Source: Micavibrio sp. UBA5703
Lineage (GTDB): Bacteria > Pseudomonadota > Alphaproteobacteria > Micavibrionales > Micavibrionaceae
Length of the DNA: 28,457 nucleotides
Direction: 5' to 3'
Assembly (NCBI GenBank): GCA_002420015.1
Contig: DIHF01000030.1
Span: 1-28,457 of the forward strand
Made by a program: the position numbers and the translations under genes
Notes under the pieces: model-generated
The model's database searches: none
What the model was told of the DNA's origin: nothing
What the model saw: the letters and a program-made list of their open reading frames with translations, nothing else
In this document: piece after piece, positions 5,221 to 13,885 of the stretch
How the letters are laid out: each line of letters starts with the position of its first letter
Position numbering within the stretch: the stretch's first letter is position 1

Positions 5221-8200
5221 TATGCCGCGCGACCCCGCGCAATCCCTTGCCGCCCGAATCATAGACTGGTCGGCGGCGAACAGGTTTTTTGTCGTGCTGG
5301 GCGCACTGGCGCTCCTGGCAGCGGGCGTAATCGCCGTTCGCAATACGCCGCTGGATGCGATTCCCGATCTTTCAGATACGCAAGTTATTGTCCGCACTGA
5401 CTGGCCGGGGCAAGCGCCGCAGATCGTCGAGGATCAAGTCACCTTTCCGTTGTCCACCCGCATGCTAAGTTTGCCGAGAACAAAGGCCGTGCGCGGCTTT
5501 TCCATGTTTGGCGATAGTTTCATTTACATTGTGTTTGAAGATGGCGTGGATATGTATTGGGCGCGCAGCCGGGTTCTGGAAGCTCTGTCGCAAGTCGCCG
5601 GGCAGTTGCCCGAAGGCGTACGCCCGCAATTAGGGCCGGATGCGACTGGCGTGGGATGGGTATTCCAGTACGCTTTGATCGACCGCACCGGAAAACACGA
5701 TTTGCAGGAATTGCGCTCCCTGCAGGACTGGTTTGTGCGCTTTGAACTGGCGACCGTCAAGGGTGTGGCAGAAATCGCAAGCGTCGGCGGCTTCGTAAAA
5801 GAATATCAGGTGCTGGTCAAGCCGCATGATCTGCACGCCTATAATATCCCCCTGCCCCGCTTGATCGAAGCGGTGCGCGCCGCCAATCAGGAAACAGGCG
5901 GGCGTACCCTGGAGATGGCGGAAACCGAATATATGATCCGGTCTTTCGGCTATGTGAAAAGCGTGGCGGATTTAGAGAAAGTCGTTTTGAAAGCCGGCAG
6001 CGACGGTACGCCTGTAACCATAGGGGATGTTGCCCGCGTGGTGGAAGGCCCAGCAATACGGCGCGGCATTACCGAACTGAACGGCGAAGGCGAGGCTGTC
6101 GGCGGCTTCGTCGTCATGCGGCCCGGTGCAAACGCCGAAACCGTCATTCAAAACGTCAAGGAACGGATTGAATTCATAAAGCAGGGTTTGCCCGCAGGCG
6201 TGGAACTGGTCGCGGTTTATGACCGCAGCAAATTGATTGAAGGCTCGGTCGATTACCTGAAAGGCAAGCTGCTGGAAGAAAGCCTCATGGTGGCGCTGGT
6301 GACGTTCATCTTCCTGCTGCATGTCCGCAGCGCCTTTGTCGCCATCATCACGCTGCCGCTGGGCATTCTGGCCGCGTTCATCATCATGGGGACGCAAGGC
6401 ATAACCGCCAATATCATGTCGCTGGGCGGCATTGCGATTGCGATAGGCGCAATGGTAGATGCCTCCATCGTCATGGTGGAAAACGCACACCGAAAGCTAT
6501 CAGACCTTGCTCCCGATGCGCCAAAGGAAGAACGGCAGGCAGCGCTTTTGCAGGCGGCAAAAGAAGTCGGGCCGGGCTTGTTCTTTTCGCTGCTCATTAT
6601 CACAGTGTCTTTTTTGCCTGTTTTTGCGCTGACAGGGCAATCTCACAAATTATTTGCGCCTCTGGCCTATACCAAGACCTACGCAATGGCGGCGGCGGCG
6701 CTCTTGTCCGTAACGCTAGTGCCGGTGCTTATGTTGTGGTTTGTGCGCGGCAAGATAAAGCGCGAGGATGAAAATATCATCAATCGCTTTTTCATTCGCC
6801 TGTACAAGCCGGTTTTGAATATGGCCCTCACATTCCCAAAAGCGACGGTGTTGTTAGCCTTGGCTGTATTGATCAGTACGGCGTTGCCTGTCAGCCGTTT
6901 GGGTTCCGAATTCATGCCCCCGCTCTATGAAGGCAGCCTGCTTTATATGCCGATGGCTCTGCCGGGCGCATCGCCTTCAACCATGCGGGAAATCCTGCAA
7001 GTGACAAACCGCCAGCTTATGACGGTGCCGGAAGTGGCGCTGGCGTTCGGCAAAGCCGGGCGCTCCAACTCCGCGACCGATCCTGCGCCGCTCAACATGA
7101 TCGAAACATGGGTGGAATTGAAACCCCGTGACCAATGGCGGCACGGCATGACGCCGGATAAATTGATCGCAGACATGAATCAAAGCGTCAACCTGCCCGG
7201 CTTGCGGAATATATGGGGTTATCCCATTAAAATCCGTATCGACATGCTCACGACCGGAATCCGAACGCCGGTCGGCATCAAGATTGCCGGGCCTGATTTG
7301 AATGTCATTGATGGGCTTGCGAAAGACGTTGAGCAACTGGCGCGGCAAGTGCCGGGAACGCGCAGCGCAATTGCTGACCGGGTACAAGGCGGCAAATATA
7401 TTGAAATCGTCCCTGACCGCGACCGGATGGCTCGCTATGGAATCGACCTTGCAACCGTGCAGACGGTCATTCAAACCGCGCTCGGTGGGATGCAGTTAAG
7501 CGAGGCCGTTGAAGGCCGGGAACGCTATCCGATCATGCTGCGTTACGATAGGCCGTACCGCGAACAGTTAAGCGACCTTGACGATGTTCTGGTGCCCTCA
7601 TCATCCGGCGCGTCTATTCCGCTTGCCAACCTTGCCGCAATCCGCGTGGCGGAAGGCCCAGCCATGATTACGTCCGAGGATGCAAGATTGCAAGGATGGG
7701 TGTTTGTGGATATTCAGGACAGGGATATAGGCGGCTATATCGCGGATTTGCAGGCGAAGCTGAAAGCTATGAAGCTCCCTGCCGGTTACAGCCTGAAACT
7801 CTCCGGGCAGTTTGAGCAGATGCAGGAAGCCAATGCGCGTTTGTCTATCGCTATTCCCGCAACGCTGCTGATTATCCTGACGCTGCTTTACTTGCATTTC
7901 GGGCGGTGGGATAGAACGCTTTTGATTATGCTGGCCGTGCCGTTCGGCGTGACGGGCGGGTTCTGGTGGGTCTGGCTGGCAGGGTACAATATGTCGGTGG
8001 CGGTGGCAGTCGGCTTTATCGCGCTGGCCGGGATTGCCGTGGAAACAGCCATTGTTATGCTAATTTATATCGACCATCAAATGCGCGACCATCCGCCCGC
8101 CGATCATGCCGCCTTGATTGAAAATATCAAACACGGTGCGGTGCAGAGGGTACGGCCCAAATTGATGACCGTATCCGTCATCATTCTTGGCCTGATTCCG

Positions 8201-8356
8201 ATTTTCCTGACCGAAGGGCCGGGATCGGACGTTATGAGGAGAATTGCCCTGCCGATGGTCGGCGGGATGGTTTCAACCACGATTTTAACGCTTGTTTTGA
8301 TCCCGGTTCTTTATGCGTTATATATGATACCAAAGACCCCAAACCAACGAGGATGA
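5210..8356 (+). CDS. cusA: CusA-type Cu(I)/Ag(I) RND efflux pump
   Basis: At 1048 residues this is almost exactly the length of E. coli CusA. It is a proton-driven inner-membrane transporter with two repeats of transmembrane and porter domains. The three methionines of the CusA metal site are present in matching contexts and spacing: Met580 (LLYMP), Met630 (PLNMIE) and Met679 (RIDMLTTGI), 50 and 49 residues apart, as in CusA 573/623/672. Asp417 in GAMVDASIVMVENAH is the likely proton-relay residue. The early signature DSFIYIVFEDGVDMYWARSR is split across residues about 104-123. GGAGG stands 6 bases before the ATG at 5210. No channel (CusC) gene is in the window, so the pump probably uses a channel encoded elsewhere. 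Confidence 0.95.
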   Translation: MQSDMPRDPAQSLAARIIDWSAANRFFVVLGALALLAAGVIAVRNTPLDAIPDLSDTQVIVRTDWPGQAPQIVEDQVTFPLSTRMLSLPRTKAVRGFSMFGDSFIYIVFEDGVDMYWARSRVLEALSQVAGQLPEGVRPQLGPDATGVGWVFQYALIDRTGKHDLQELRSLQDWFVRFELATVKGVAEIASVGGFVKEYQVLVKPHDLHAYNIPLPRLIEAVRAANQETGGRTLEMAETEYMIRSFGYVKSVADLEKVVLKAGSDGTPVTIGDVARVVEGPAIRRGITELNGEGEAVGGFVVMRPGANAETVIQNVKERIEFIKQGLPAGVELVAVYDRSKLIEGSVDYLKGKLLEESLMVALVTFIFLLHVRSAFVAIITLPLGILAAFIIMGTQGITANIMSLGGIAIAIGAMVDASIVMVENAHRKLSDLAPDAPKEERQAALLQAAKEVGPGLFFSLLIITVSFLPVFALTGQSHKLFAPLAYTKTYAMAAAALLSVTLVPVLMLWFVRGKIKREDENIINRFFIRLYKPVLNMALTFPKATVLLALAVLISTALPVSRLGSEFMPPLYEGSLLYMPMALPGASPSTMREILQVTNRQLMTVPEVALAFGKAGRSNSATDPAPLNMIETWVELKPRDQWRHGMTPDKLIADMNQSVNLPGLRNIWGYPIKIRIDMLTTGIRTPVGIKIAGPDLNVIDGLAKDVEQLARQVPGTRSAIADRVQGGKYIEIVPDRDRMARYGIDLATVQTVIQTALGGMQLSEAVEGRERYPIMLRYDRPYREQLSDLDDVLVPSSSGASIPLANLAAIRVAEGPAMITSEDARLQGWVFVDIQDRDIGGYIADLQAKLKAMKLPAGYSLKLSGQFEQMQEANARLSIAIPATLLIILTLLYLHFGRWDRTLLIMLAVPFGVTGGFWWVWLAGYNMSVAVAVGFIALAGIAVETAIVMLIYIDHQMRDHPPADHAALIENIKHGAVQRVRPKLMTVSVIILGLIPIFLTEGPGSDVMRRIALPMVGGMVSTTILTLVLIPVLYALYMIPKTPNQRG

Positions 8357-8361
8357 CCGCA

Positions 8362-8595
8362 ATGAAACACGATGAAAAATGTGAACACAAAGGTATGATG
8401 TGCCATTTTCTGTCATGGAAGGGTATTGTCTTTATTCTCGTTCTGGCAGGGATAAGTTACTATCTTCTGACTGCCCACCGGGAGCATCTGGCGGTGGCTC
8501 TGCCGTACCTGTTTTTGTTGGCCTGCCCGCTGATGCATATTTTCGGTCATGGCCACGCCGGGCATGGCGGTCACAGAAATGGCGAAGAAGAATGA
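8362..8595 (+). CDS. DUF2933 small membrane protein
   Basis: This 77-residue protein has a His/Cys-containing N-terminus (MKHDEKCEHKGMMCHF), two closely spaced hydrophobic segments (about residues 17-33 and 40-58), and a His/Gly-rich tail (HIFGHGHAGHGGHRNG). This is the layout of the DUF2933 family, common between heavy-metal efflux genes. The flanking histidines and cysteines suggest metal binding, but the role is unknown. I chose the ATG at 8362, nine bases after GAGG; an ATG at 8353 overlapping the pump stop codon is the alternative. Its stop overlaps the ATPase start (ATGA), so the genes are coupled. Confidence 0.8.
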   Translation: MKHDEKCEHKGMMCHFLSWKGIVFILVLAGISYYLLTAHREHLAVALPYLFLLACPLMHIFGHGHAGHGGHRNGEEE

Positions 8596-10778
8596 AAAGC
8601 CAAAAAACGCATTGCTGCCACGATGGGCATGATCATGGCAAGGAGCAAAAGCCTGTTGCCGCCAATGATGGCGGCGTGATTTACACCTGCCCCATGCATC
8701 CGCAGATCCGGCAAATCGGGCCGGGGTCATGCCCCGTTTGCGGCATGGCGCTGGAGCCGGAAACAGCGACGGGAGACGAAAGTGAAAATCGGGAACTGGC
8801 CGACATGGCCAAACGGTTCTGGATTGCGCTTGTTCTGACATTGCCCGTGGCAGCTTTGGAAATGGGCGGGCATTTACTGGGGTTGCGCCATGTTGTTTCG
8901 CCGTCGCTCTCCGGCTGGATTCAGTTTTTCCTGGCCACGCCCGTTGTTTTATGGGCCGGATGGCCGTTTTTTCACCGGGGCTGGATTTCCATCGTCAGCC
9001 GGAACCTGAATATGTTCACACTAATCGCAATGGGAACGGGTGTGGCCTGGATTTACAGCGTCGCCGCCACGGTCTTTCCCGGCATATTTCCCGACGCCTT
9101 CCGCAAGGATGGCGCCGTTCCGGTTTATTTTGAGGCCGCCGCCGTCATAACCACCCTTGTCCTTCTGGGGCAGGTTCTGGAGTTGCGGGCGCGTGAGCAA
9201 ACCGGCGGCGCGATCCGCGCCTTGCTGAATCTGGCCCCCGACAGGGCATGGCGTATAACGGACCGGGGCGACGAGGAAATAAGTCTCGACCGGGTTCAGG
9301 CGGGCGATCTTCTGCGCGTCCGCCCCGGCGACAAAGTACCCGTTGACGGGACTGTCATGGAAGGCCGCAGCGCCGTCGATGAATCCATGATTACGGGGGA
9401 ATCCATGCCCGTGACGAAGGAAAAAGGCTCCCCGGTCATCGGCGGCACGATCAACCAGACCGGCAGCTTTATCATGAGGGCTGAAAAGATCAGGCAGGAC
9501 ACCGTTCTTTCCCGCATCGTCCGCATGGTCGCGGAAGCCCAGCGCAGCCGCGCCCCGATCCAGAAGCTTGCCGATCTGGTCGCGGGGTGGTTTGTGCCTG
9601 CCGTTATCCTGATTGCTGCTATCTCTTTTGTCATCTGGTCGATCTACGGCCCGGCTCCGACGATGGGCTATGCGCTGATCGCCGCCGTGAGCGTTTTGAT
9701 CATTGCCTGTCCGTGCGCTTTGGGGCTGGCCACGCCGATGTCGATCATGGTCGGGGTTGGCCGTGGCGCGCAAAGCGGCGTGTTGATTAAGAACGCCGAG
9801 GCGTTGGAGCGCATGGAAAAAGTGGATACGCTGGTGGTCGATAAAACCGGCACGCTGACCGAAGGCAAGCCGGCAGTCACAGCTATCGTTCCCTGCGATG
9901 CCTTGAACGAAAACGAGCTGCTCCGGCTGGCAGCCAGCCTCGAACAGGGAAGCGAACACCCTCTGGCCAGCGCCATCGTCACAGCGGCGCGAAAGGAAAA
10001 TCTGGCTCTTGAAAGAGCGGATGATTTTGACTCCCCCACCGGCAAGGGTGTCACGGGCAGGATCGGAAACCGTGCCGCCGCGCTTGGCAATATCAAACTG
10101 ATGGAAAATTTGAAAATCGATGTTTCAGCCCTGACGGAAGATGCTAACAGACTGCGCCGTGATGGCGCGACGGTCATTTTCATGGCCGTGGACGGCAAAC
10201 CCGCCGGATTGCTGGCGATTGCCGACCCCGTCAAGGAAACCACGCCGCAGGCTTTGAAAGACCTTAAAAACCTGGGCTTTCGCATCGTCATGCTGACCGG
10301 TGATAACGAAACCACCGCGCGGGCCGTCGCCCGCAGACTGGGAATAGACGAGGTCGAGGCGGAAATCCTGCCCGAAGACAAAGGGAGGATCGTGAAAAAT
10401 TTTCGGGATAAAGGCCGCGTGGTCGCTATGGCCGGGGACGGTACGAATGATGCTCCTGCTCTTGCCGCTGCCGATGTCGGAATTGCGATGGGCACAGGCA
10501 CGGATGTGGCGATGGAAAGCGCAGGCGTGACGTTGCTGAAAGGCGATCTAAACGGAATCGTCAAAGCCCGCCGCTTGTCGCAGGCGACCATGGAGAATAT
10601 CCGGCAGAACCTGTTTTTCGCCTTCGTCTATAATGCGGCAGGTGTGCCAATCGCAGCAGGTGTCCTGTATCCTGTCTTCGGCATTCTTCTCAGCCCCATC
10701 ATCGCAGCGGCGGCGATGTCCTTCAGTTCGGTCAGTGTCGTTATGAATGCCTTGCGGCTGCGCTTCAAGGATATTTAA
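8592..10778 (+). CDS. copA: Copper-translocating P1B-type ATPase with N-terminal Cys/His metal-binding domain
   Basis: This 728-residue pump hydrolyses ATP to export Cu(I), and possibly Ag(I), across the inner membrane. It begins with a His/Cys-rich stretch (HCCHDGHDHG). A zinc-ribbon-like heavy-metal-binding domain follows, YTCPMHPQ to CPVCGMALEP (about residues 31-56), in place of the ferredoxin-like GMTCxxC domains. TGES lies in the actuator domain. Cys373-Pro-Cys375 forms the membrane metal site, Asp417 in DKTGT is the phosphorylated residue, SEHPLA lies in the nucleotide domain, and GDGTNDAPAL is the hinge. The start at 8592 overlaps the DUF2933 stop. A longer frame from 8400 only reads through DUF2933 in another frame. 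It ends the copper operon. Confidence 0.95.
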   Translation: MKSQKTHCCHDGHDHGKEQKPVAANDGGVIYTCPMHPQIRQIGPGSCPVCGMALEPETATGDESENRELADMAKRFWIALVLTLPVAALEMGGHLLGLRHVVSPSLSGWIQFFLATPVVLWAGWPFFHRGWISIVSRNLNMFTLIAMGTGVAWIYSVAATVFPGIFPDAFRKDGAVPVYFEAAAVITTLVLLGQVLELRAREQTGGAIRALLNLAPDRAWRITDRGDEEISLDRVQAGDLLRVRPGDKVPVDGTVMEGRSAVDESMITGESMPVTKEKGSPVIGGTINQTGSFIMRAEKIRQDTVLSRIVRMVAEAQRSRAPIQKLADLVAGWFVPAVILIAAISFVIWSIYGPAPTMGYALIAAVSVLIIACPCALGLATPMSIMVGVGRGAQSGVLIKNAEALERMEKVDTLVVDKTGTLTEGKPAVTAIVPCDALNENELLRLAASLEQGSEHPLASAIVTAARKENLALERADDFDSPTGKGVTGRIGNRAAALGNIKLMENLKIDVSALTEDANRLRRDGATVIFMAVDGKPAGLLAIADPVKETTPQALKDLKNLGFRIVMLTGDNETTARAVARRLGIDEVEAEILPEDKGRIVKNFRDKGRVVAMAGDGTNDAPALAAADVGIAMGTGTDVAMESAGVTLLKGDLNGIVKARRLSQATMENIRQNLFFAFVYNAAGVPIAAGVLYPVFGILLSPIIAAAAMSFSSVSVVMNALRLRFKDI

Positions 10779-10849
10779 GAATCCTTGCTTTAAAAAATCC
10801 CAGGTCTTCGGCCAAGGGCAAGAGGTACCACACTAAAATGAACCCAGAG

Positions 10850-11266
10850 TCAATTCTGAAACAAAATATCGAGAATGGCGCAATCCGGCGTTTCTTTCCG
10901 GCTGCATTGTGAGAGCATATTTTTCATGTGGCGTTCGATTTTGCGCAGGTCTTTGATTTTCAGTTTTATATCGTCAAGATGATGCTGGCTGATGGCCGCG
11001 ATCTCGGCGCAGGTGAAATCCTTCTCATCGACAAGGCGCAGCATTTCGCGGATTTCGTCAAGGCTGAACCCGAGTTCACGGCTGCGGCGGATAAAATTCA
11101 GGCGCTTGAACTGGCCTTCATCATAAAGCCGGTTGCCACCATCACTGCGCTGTGGTTTCGGCATGATACCGATTTTCTCGTAATAACGGATTGTTTCAAT
11201 ATTTACGCCTGTTTTTTTTGACAGGCTGCCTATCGTTAATGGCTTGGTTTGTGTAACTTTTTTCAT
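10850..11266 (-). CDS. merR: MerR, mercury-responsive activator/repressor
   Basis: This 138-residue MerR-family regulator has a winged helix-turn-helix (LTIGSLSKKTGVNIETIRYY) and a dimerisation helix. The three Hg(II)-binding cysteines of MerR are present: Cys86 (FTC), Cys121 and Cys129 (QCSRKETPDC). Cys86 to Cys121 is 35 residues, as in Tn501 MerR (82 to 117). The last loop is one residue shorter than in Tn501. The start at 11266 gives the usual N-terminus; a longer frame would run through the operator. It is divergent from merT and shares the operator at 11293-11323. Its first codons overlap a candidate ECF promoter on the other strand. Confidence 0.92.
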   Translation of the reverse strand: MKKVTQTKPLTIGSLSKKTGVNIETIRYYEKIGIMPKPQRSDGGNRLYDEGQFKRLNFIRRSRELGFSLDEIREMLRLVDEKDFTCAEIAAISQHHLDDIKLKIKDLRKIERHMKNMLSQCSRKETPDCAILDILFQN

Positions 11267-11279
11267 CTTTTCACCGAAT
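11252..11279 (+). promoter_or_regulatory. Candidate ECF-sigma promoter upstream of the mer operon
   Basis: TGTAAC (11252-11257) and CGAAT (11275-11279), 17 bases apart, point toward merT. This is one of five exact copies of the element in the window. The -35 part is inside the first codons of merR on the opposite strand. Transcription would start near 11285, upstream of the MerR operator, so it would be a second, stress-dependent way into merTPFA. The function is inferred from the repeated element. Confidence 0.6.
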
Positions 11280-11292
11280 TTCAAATTAGCGC

Positions 11293-11323
11293 TTGTATCT
11301 GTAGCGACTACAGATGATAGACT
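11293..11323 (+). promoter_or_regulatory. MerR-type operator/promoter of merTPFA
   Basis: -35 TTGTAT (11293-11298) and -10 TAGACT (11318-11323) are separated by 19 bp, the over-long spacer typical of MerR-controlled promoters. The spacer region carries a perfect palindrome, ATCTGTAG-CGA-CTACAGAT (11297-11315). By analogy with known MerR systems, MerR-Hg(II) untwists this site to activate merT transcription. Confidence 0.88.
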
Positions 11324-11343
11324 AAAAATATAAGGGAAAAAAG

Positions 11344-11712
11344 ATGAAATCTGGAACAACAAAAAATTTTCTGACCTTTGGCGGCATTATAGCGGCACTG
11401 GGCGCGTCCGCCTGCTGCATTTTGCCGCTTGTCTTGTTCGCGCTGGGAATCGGCGGCGCATGGATCGGTAATTTAACGGCATTGGAGCCTTACAAGCCAT
11501 TCTTTATTGGTGCGGCAGTGATTTTTCTGTCCATCGGTTTTTACAAGGTTTACAGCAAGCCGAAAGCCGAAGAATGCGCCGAAGGCAGCTTTTGCGCCCG
11601 GCCTGATTCAGACCGGATCAATAAAATTGCTTTGTGGTCGGCGGCGGTTCTGGTCGGCCTTGCCGCCGTGTGGCCGTATATCGCGCCGTCTTTGCTGGAA
11701 TGGATTGGGTAG
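11344..11712 (+). CDS. merT: MerT, mercuric ion transporter
   Basis: This 122-residue inner-membrane protein imports Hg(II) passed on by MerP. It has three hydrophobic helices: residues about 10-33 containing the Cys pair in ASACCILPL, about 48-66, and about 93-112. A cytoplasmic loop carries a second Cys pair, CAEGSFC. Both pairs are the functional hallmark of MerT. It is the first gene after the MerR operator; GGGAAAAAAG precedes the ATG. Confidence 0.93.
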   Translation: MKSGTTKNFLTFGGIIAALGASACCILPLVLFALGIGGAWIGNLTALEPYKPFFIGAAVIFLSIGFYKVYSKPKAEECAEGSFCARPDSDRINKIALWSAAVLVGLAAVWPYIAPSLLEWIG

Positions 11713-11727
11713 AAAAGGAGAAGAAAC

Positions 11728-12126
11728 ATGAAAGACAAATACATGGTTGCTCTATTAGCGGTAGTAGCCGTCCTACTGGTGCTGTGTTGTGGCGCTTTTG
11801 GTTTTCAAGGCGCAGGAGCGGCTTCACCGCAAAGTTCGGAGGCAGTCTCTGTCAGCTCTGAGACGAGACCTGCGTCGTTTAAAACCGTAACCTTAGATGT
11901 TCCCGGCATGACCTGCGCGTCTTGCCCGTTCATTGTTAAAAAGACTTTGAGTGCGATAGACGGCGTGAGCGAAGCTGAATCATCCTTTGAGACAAAAAGC
12001 GCCACGGTGACGTTTGATGAAAACAAGACGAATATCGATGCGCTGCTCGAAGCCCTGAAAAACAAGGGTTATCCGTCAAGCATAGCCAAAACCCCTTGTG
12101 AGAACAGTGAAACGGGTCACTGTTAA
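11728..12126 (+). CDS. merP: MerP-like periplasmic mercury-binding protein, extended form
   Basis: This 132-residue protein has an N-terminal membrane or signal segment (about residues 6-27). An Ala/Ser-rich linker follows, then one ferredoxin-like HMA domain (about 50-115) with the metal site GMTCASCPFIVKK. MerP proteins are usually about 91 residues; here the linker and a Cys-containing tail (CENSETGHC) account for the excess. The first hydrophobic segment carries CC and no clear cleavage site, so the protein may stay anchored in the membrane. It lies between merT and merF in the operon. Confidence 0.9.
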   Translation: MKDKYMVALLAVVAVLLVLCCGAFGFQGAGAASPQSSEAVSVSSETRPASFKTVTLDVPGMTCASCPFIVKKTLSAIDGVSEAESSFETKSATVTFDENKTNIDALLEALKNKGYPSSIAKTPCENSETGHC

Positions 12127-12143
12127 AGAAAAGTGAGAAAAAT

Positions 12144-12386
12144 ATGAATGATCGTTTACTCGTCAGGCTGGGCATATTCGGAACCGTTATATTGGCGCTA
12201 TGCTGCTTTACGCCTGTTCTGATCGTGCTTTTGGGTATTGTCGGTCTATCCGCCTTAACGGGCTACCTTGATTATGTTCTTCTGCCTGCGCTGGTTTTCT
12301 TTATAGGGCTGGCAGGCTACGCGCTGTGGAAAAAACAACAATGCGCAACCGGAAAAGAATGCAAAACTAAACGGAAGGAAAGCTAG
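12144..12386 (+). CDS. merF: MerF, mercury transport protein
   Basis: This 80-residue inner-membrane protein has two transmembrane helices. The first contains LALCCFTPVL with the vicinal Cys pair. GLSALTGYLDYVLLPAL follows and matches known MerF closely. A second pair of cysteines is in the cytoplasmic tail (CATGKEC). MerF brings Hg(II) through the membrane to MerA. It is 17 bp after merP and is followed at once by merA. Confidence 0.93.
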   Translation: MNDRLLVRLGIFGTVILALCCFTPVLIVLLGIVGLSALTGYLDYVLLPALVFFIGLAGYALWKKQQCATGKECKTKRKES

Positions 12387-12389
12387 GAA

Positions 12390-13883
12390 ATGTCTGATTG
12401 CTGTGGAACGAAAGAGTCCTGCGATAACGGAAAAAAAGAGAACACGACGCCCGACCTGCTCGTCATTGGCGGCGGGTCTGCTGCATTTTCCGCAGCCATC
12501 ACAGCAGCGGAAAGCGGCGTCCGCGTGGTGATCGCGGAAAACGGTACCATCGGTGGCACCTGCGTCAATGTCGGCTGCATTCCTTCAAAGACCATGATAC
12601 GGGCTATGGAAGCGGTTCATCATGCGAACGCAGCCAAACGGTTTGACGGAGTAAAGGGAACGGCTGAAGTTTTCAACTGGAAAGCGCTGGTTGCCCAAAA
12701 GCAAAGCCTTGTCGATGAGTTGCGCAAAGCCAAATATGAGGATGTTTTGCCCTCATACCCGAATATCTCCTATGTCGATATGAAGAACAAGGCCCGTTTT
12801 ACCGGCAACGGGACGGAAGTTGATATTGACGGCGTTTTCTATCATCCGAAAAAGATTGTCATTGCCACCGGCTCGTCTTCCGTATTGCCACCGATCAACG
12901 GCATTCAAAGCGTACCCGCGCTGGACAGTACCTCCGCCCTTGAACTTGAAACGCTGCCAAAATCATTACTGGTGATCGGCGGCGGTGTCATCGGTGTTGA
13001 ATTGGGGCAGATGTTCGCCCGTGCCGGAGTAAAAGTGACGATCTGCTGCCGCTCACGCCTGCTGCCCGAAGCCGAGCCTGAAATCAGCGCCGCGTTGAAA
13101 ATGTATCTGGAAGCCGAAGGCCTAACGGTCTGTACAGGCATAGGATACCAGAAAATTGAACCGTTCTCCGAAGGTATTAAGCTAACCTGTGAAAGTCTTA
13201 GCTGTGATAGTGCTGGTCACTGCGACACTAAGGCGGTTGATAAAGTTATTACGGCTGAAAAACTTCTGGTCGCAGCAGGCCGTAAGGCCAATACGTCTGC
13301 TCTGGACGCAGGCAAAGCAGGGATCAAGTTGCTCAAAAACGGCGGCATTGAAATCAATGAATATATGCAATCTTCAAACCCCGATATTTACGCTGCCGGA
13401 GATGTTACCGGACAGGATATGTTTGTTTATATGGCGGCCTACGGCGGCAAGCTGGCGGCCAAGAACGCGCTGGAAAGCAACAAACATGCTTATAGCAACG
13501 CAGCCATGCCCGCCGTTGTTTTTTCCGACCCGCAGACAGCAATGGTAGGGCTGACGGAAGCACAGGCCAAAACCAAAGGCCATGATGTAAAAACCAGTAT
13601 TATCACACTCGACCATGTACCACGCTATATTGCTGCAAGAGATACACGGGGACTTATCAAGCTGGTGGCGGACAAGAAAACCGATAGACTGCTTGGTGCT
13701 CATATACTGGCCCCGGATGGCGGCGAGATTGTCCAGACGATGGTTCTGGCCCTGAAAGCGAACATGACCACGGAAGAGCTGGCAAACACCATCTTCCCCT
13801 ATCTGACGGGCGTGGAAGGCTTGAAACTCGCTGCACAGACTTTTAACAAAGACGTAAAAAAACTGTCCTGCTGTGCGGGGTAA
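12390..13883 (+). CDS. merA: MerA, mercuric reductase without an NmerA domain
   Basis: This 497-residue flavoenzyme reduces Hg(II) to Hg(0) with NADPH. The FAD-binding GGGSAAFSAA is near residue 27. The redox-active pair is Cys58 and Cys63 in GGTCVNVGCIPSK. The NAD(P)H-binding site is VIGGGVIGVELGQ, AAGDVTGQDMFVY is the second FAD motif, and the C-terminal Cys494-Cys495 (SCCAG) captures mercury from the partner subunit. The usual HMA (NmerA) domain is absent; a short Cys-rich leader, SDCCGTKESC, stands in its place. A Cys cluster at residues 267-278 (CESLSCDSAGHC) lies in the NAD(P)H/FAD region and is unusual to my knowledge. It is the last gene of the mer operon. Confidence 0.95.
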   Translation: MSDCCGTKESCDNGKKENTTPDLLVIGGGSAAFSAAITAAESGVRVVIAENGTIGGTCVNVGCIPSKTMIRAMEAVHHANAAKRFDGVKGTAEVFNWKALVAQKQSLVDELRKAKYEDVLPSYPNISYVDMKNKARFTGNGTEVDIDGVFYHPKKIVIATGSSSVLPPINGIQSVPALDSTSALELETLPKSLLVIGGGVIGVELGQMFARAGVKVTICCRSRLLPEAEPEISAALKMYLEAEGLTVCTGIGYQKIEPFSEGIKLTCESLSCDSAGHCDTKAVDKVITAEKLLVAAGRKANTSALDAGKAGIKLLKNGGIEINEYMQSSNPDIYAAGDVTGQDMFVYMAAYGGKLAAKNALESNKHAYSNAAMPAVVFSDPQTAMVGLTEAQAKTKGHDVKTSIITLDHVPRYIAARDTRGLIKLVADKKTDRLLGAHILAPDGGEIVQTMVLALKANMTTEELANTIFPYLTGVEGLKLAAQTFNKDVKKLSCCAG

Positions 13884-13885
13884 AA

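Noticed and set aside
9021..9959. 312-codon minus-strand frame inside the copper ATPase gene
   Set aside because: Antisense to a clear gene, with no recognisable domain.
9668..10591. 307-codon minus-strand frame inside the copper ATPase gene
   Set aside because: The + strand frame carries all P-type ATPase motifs; the antisense frame is a composition effect.
10779..10849. Hairpin-like GGTCTTCGGCC between copA and merR
   Set aside because: Short stem with a mismatch and no T-run, so not supported as a terminator.
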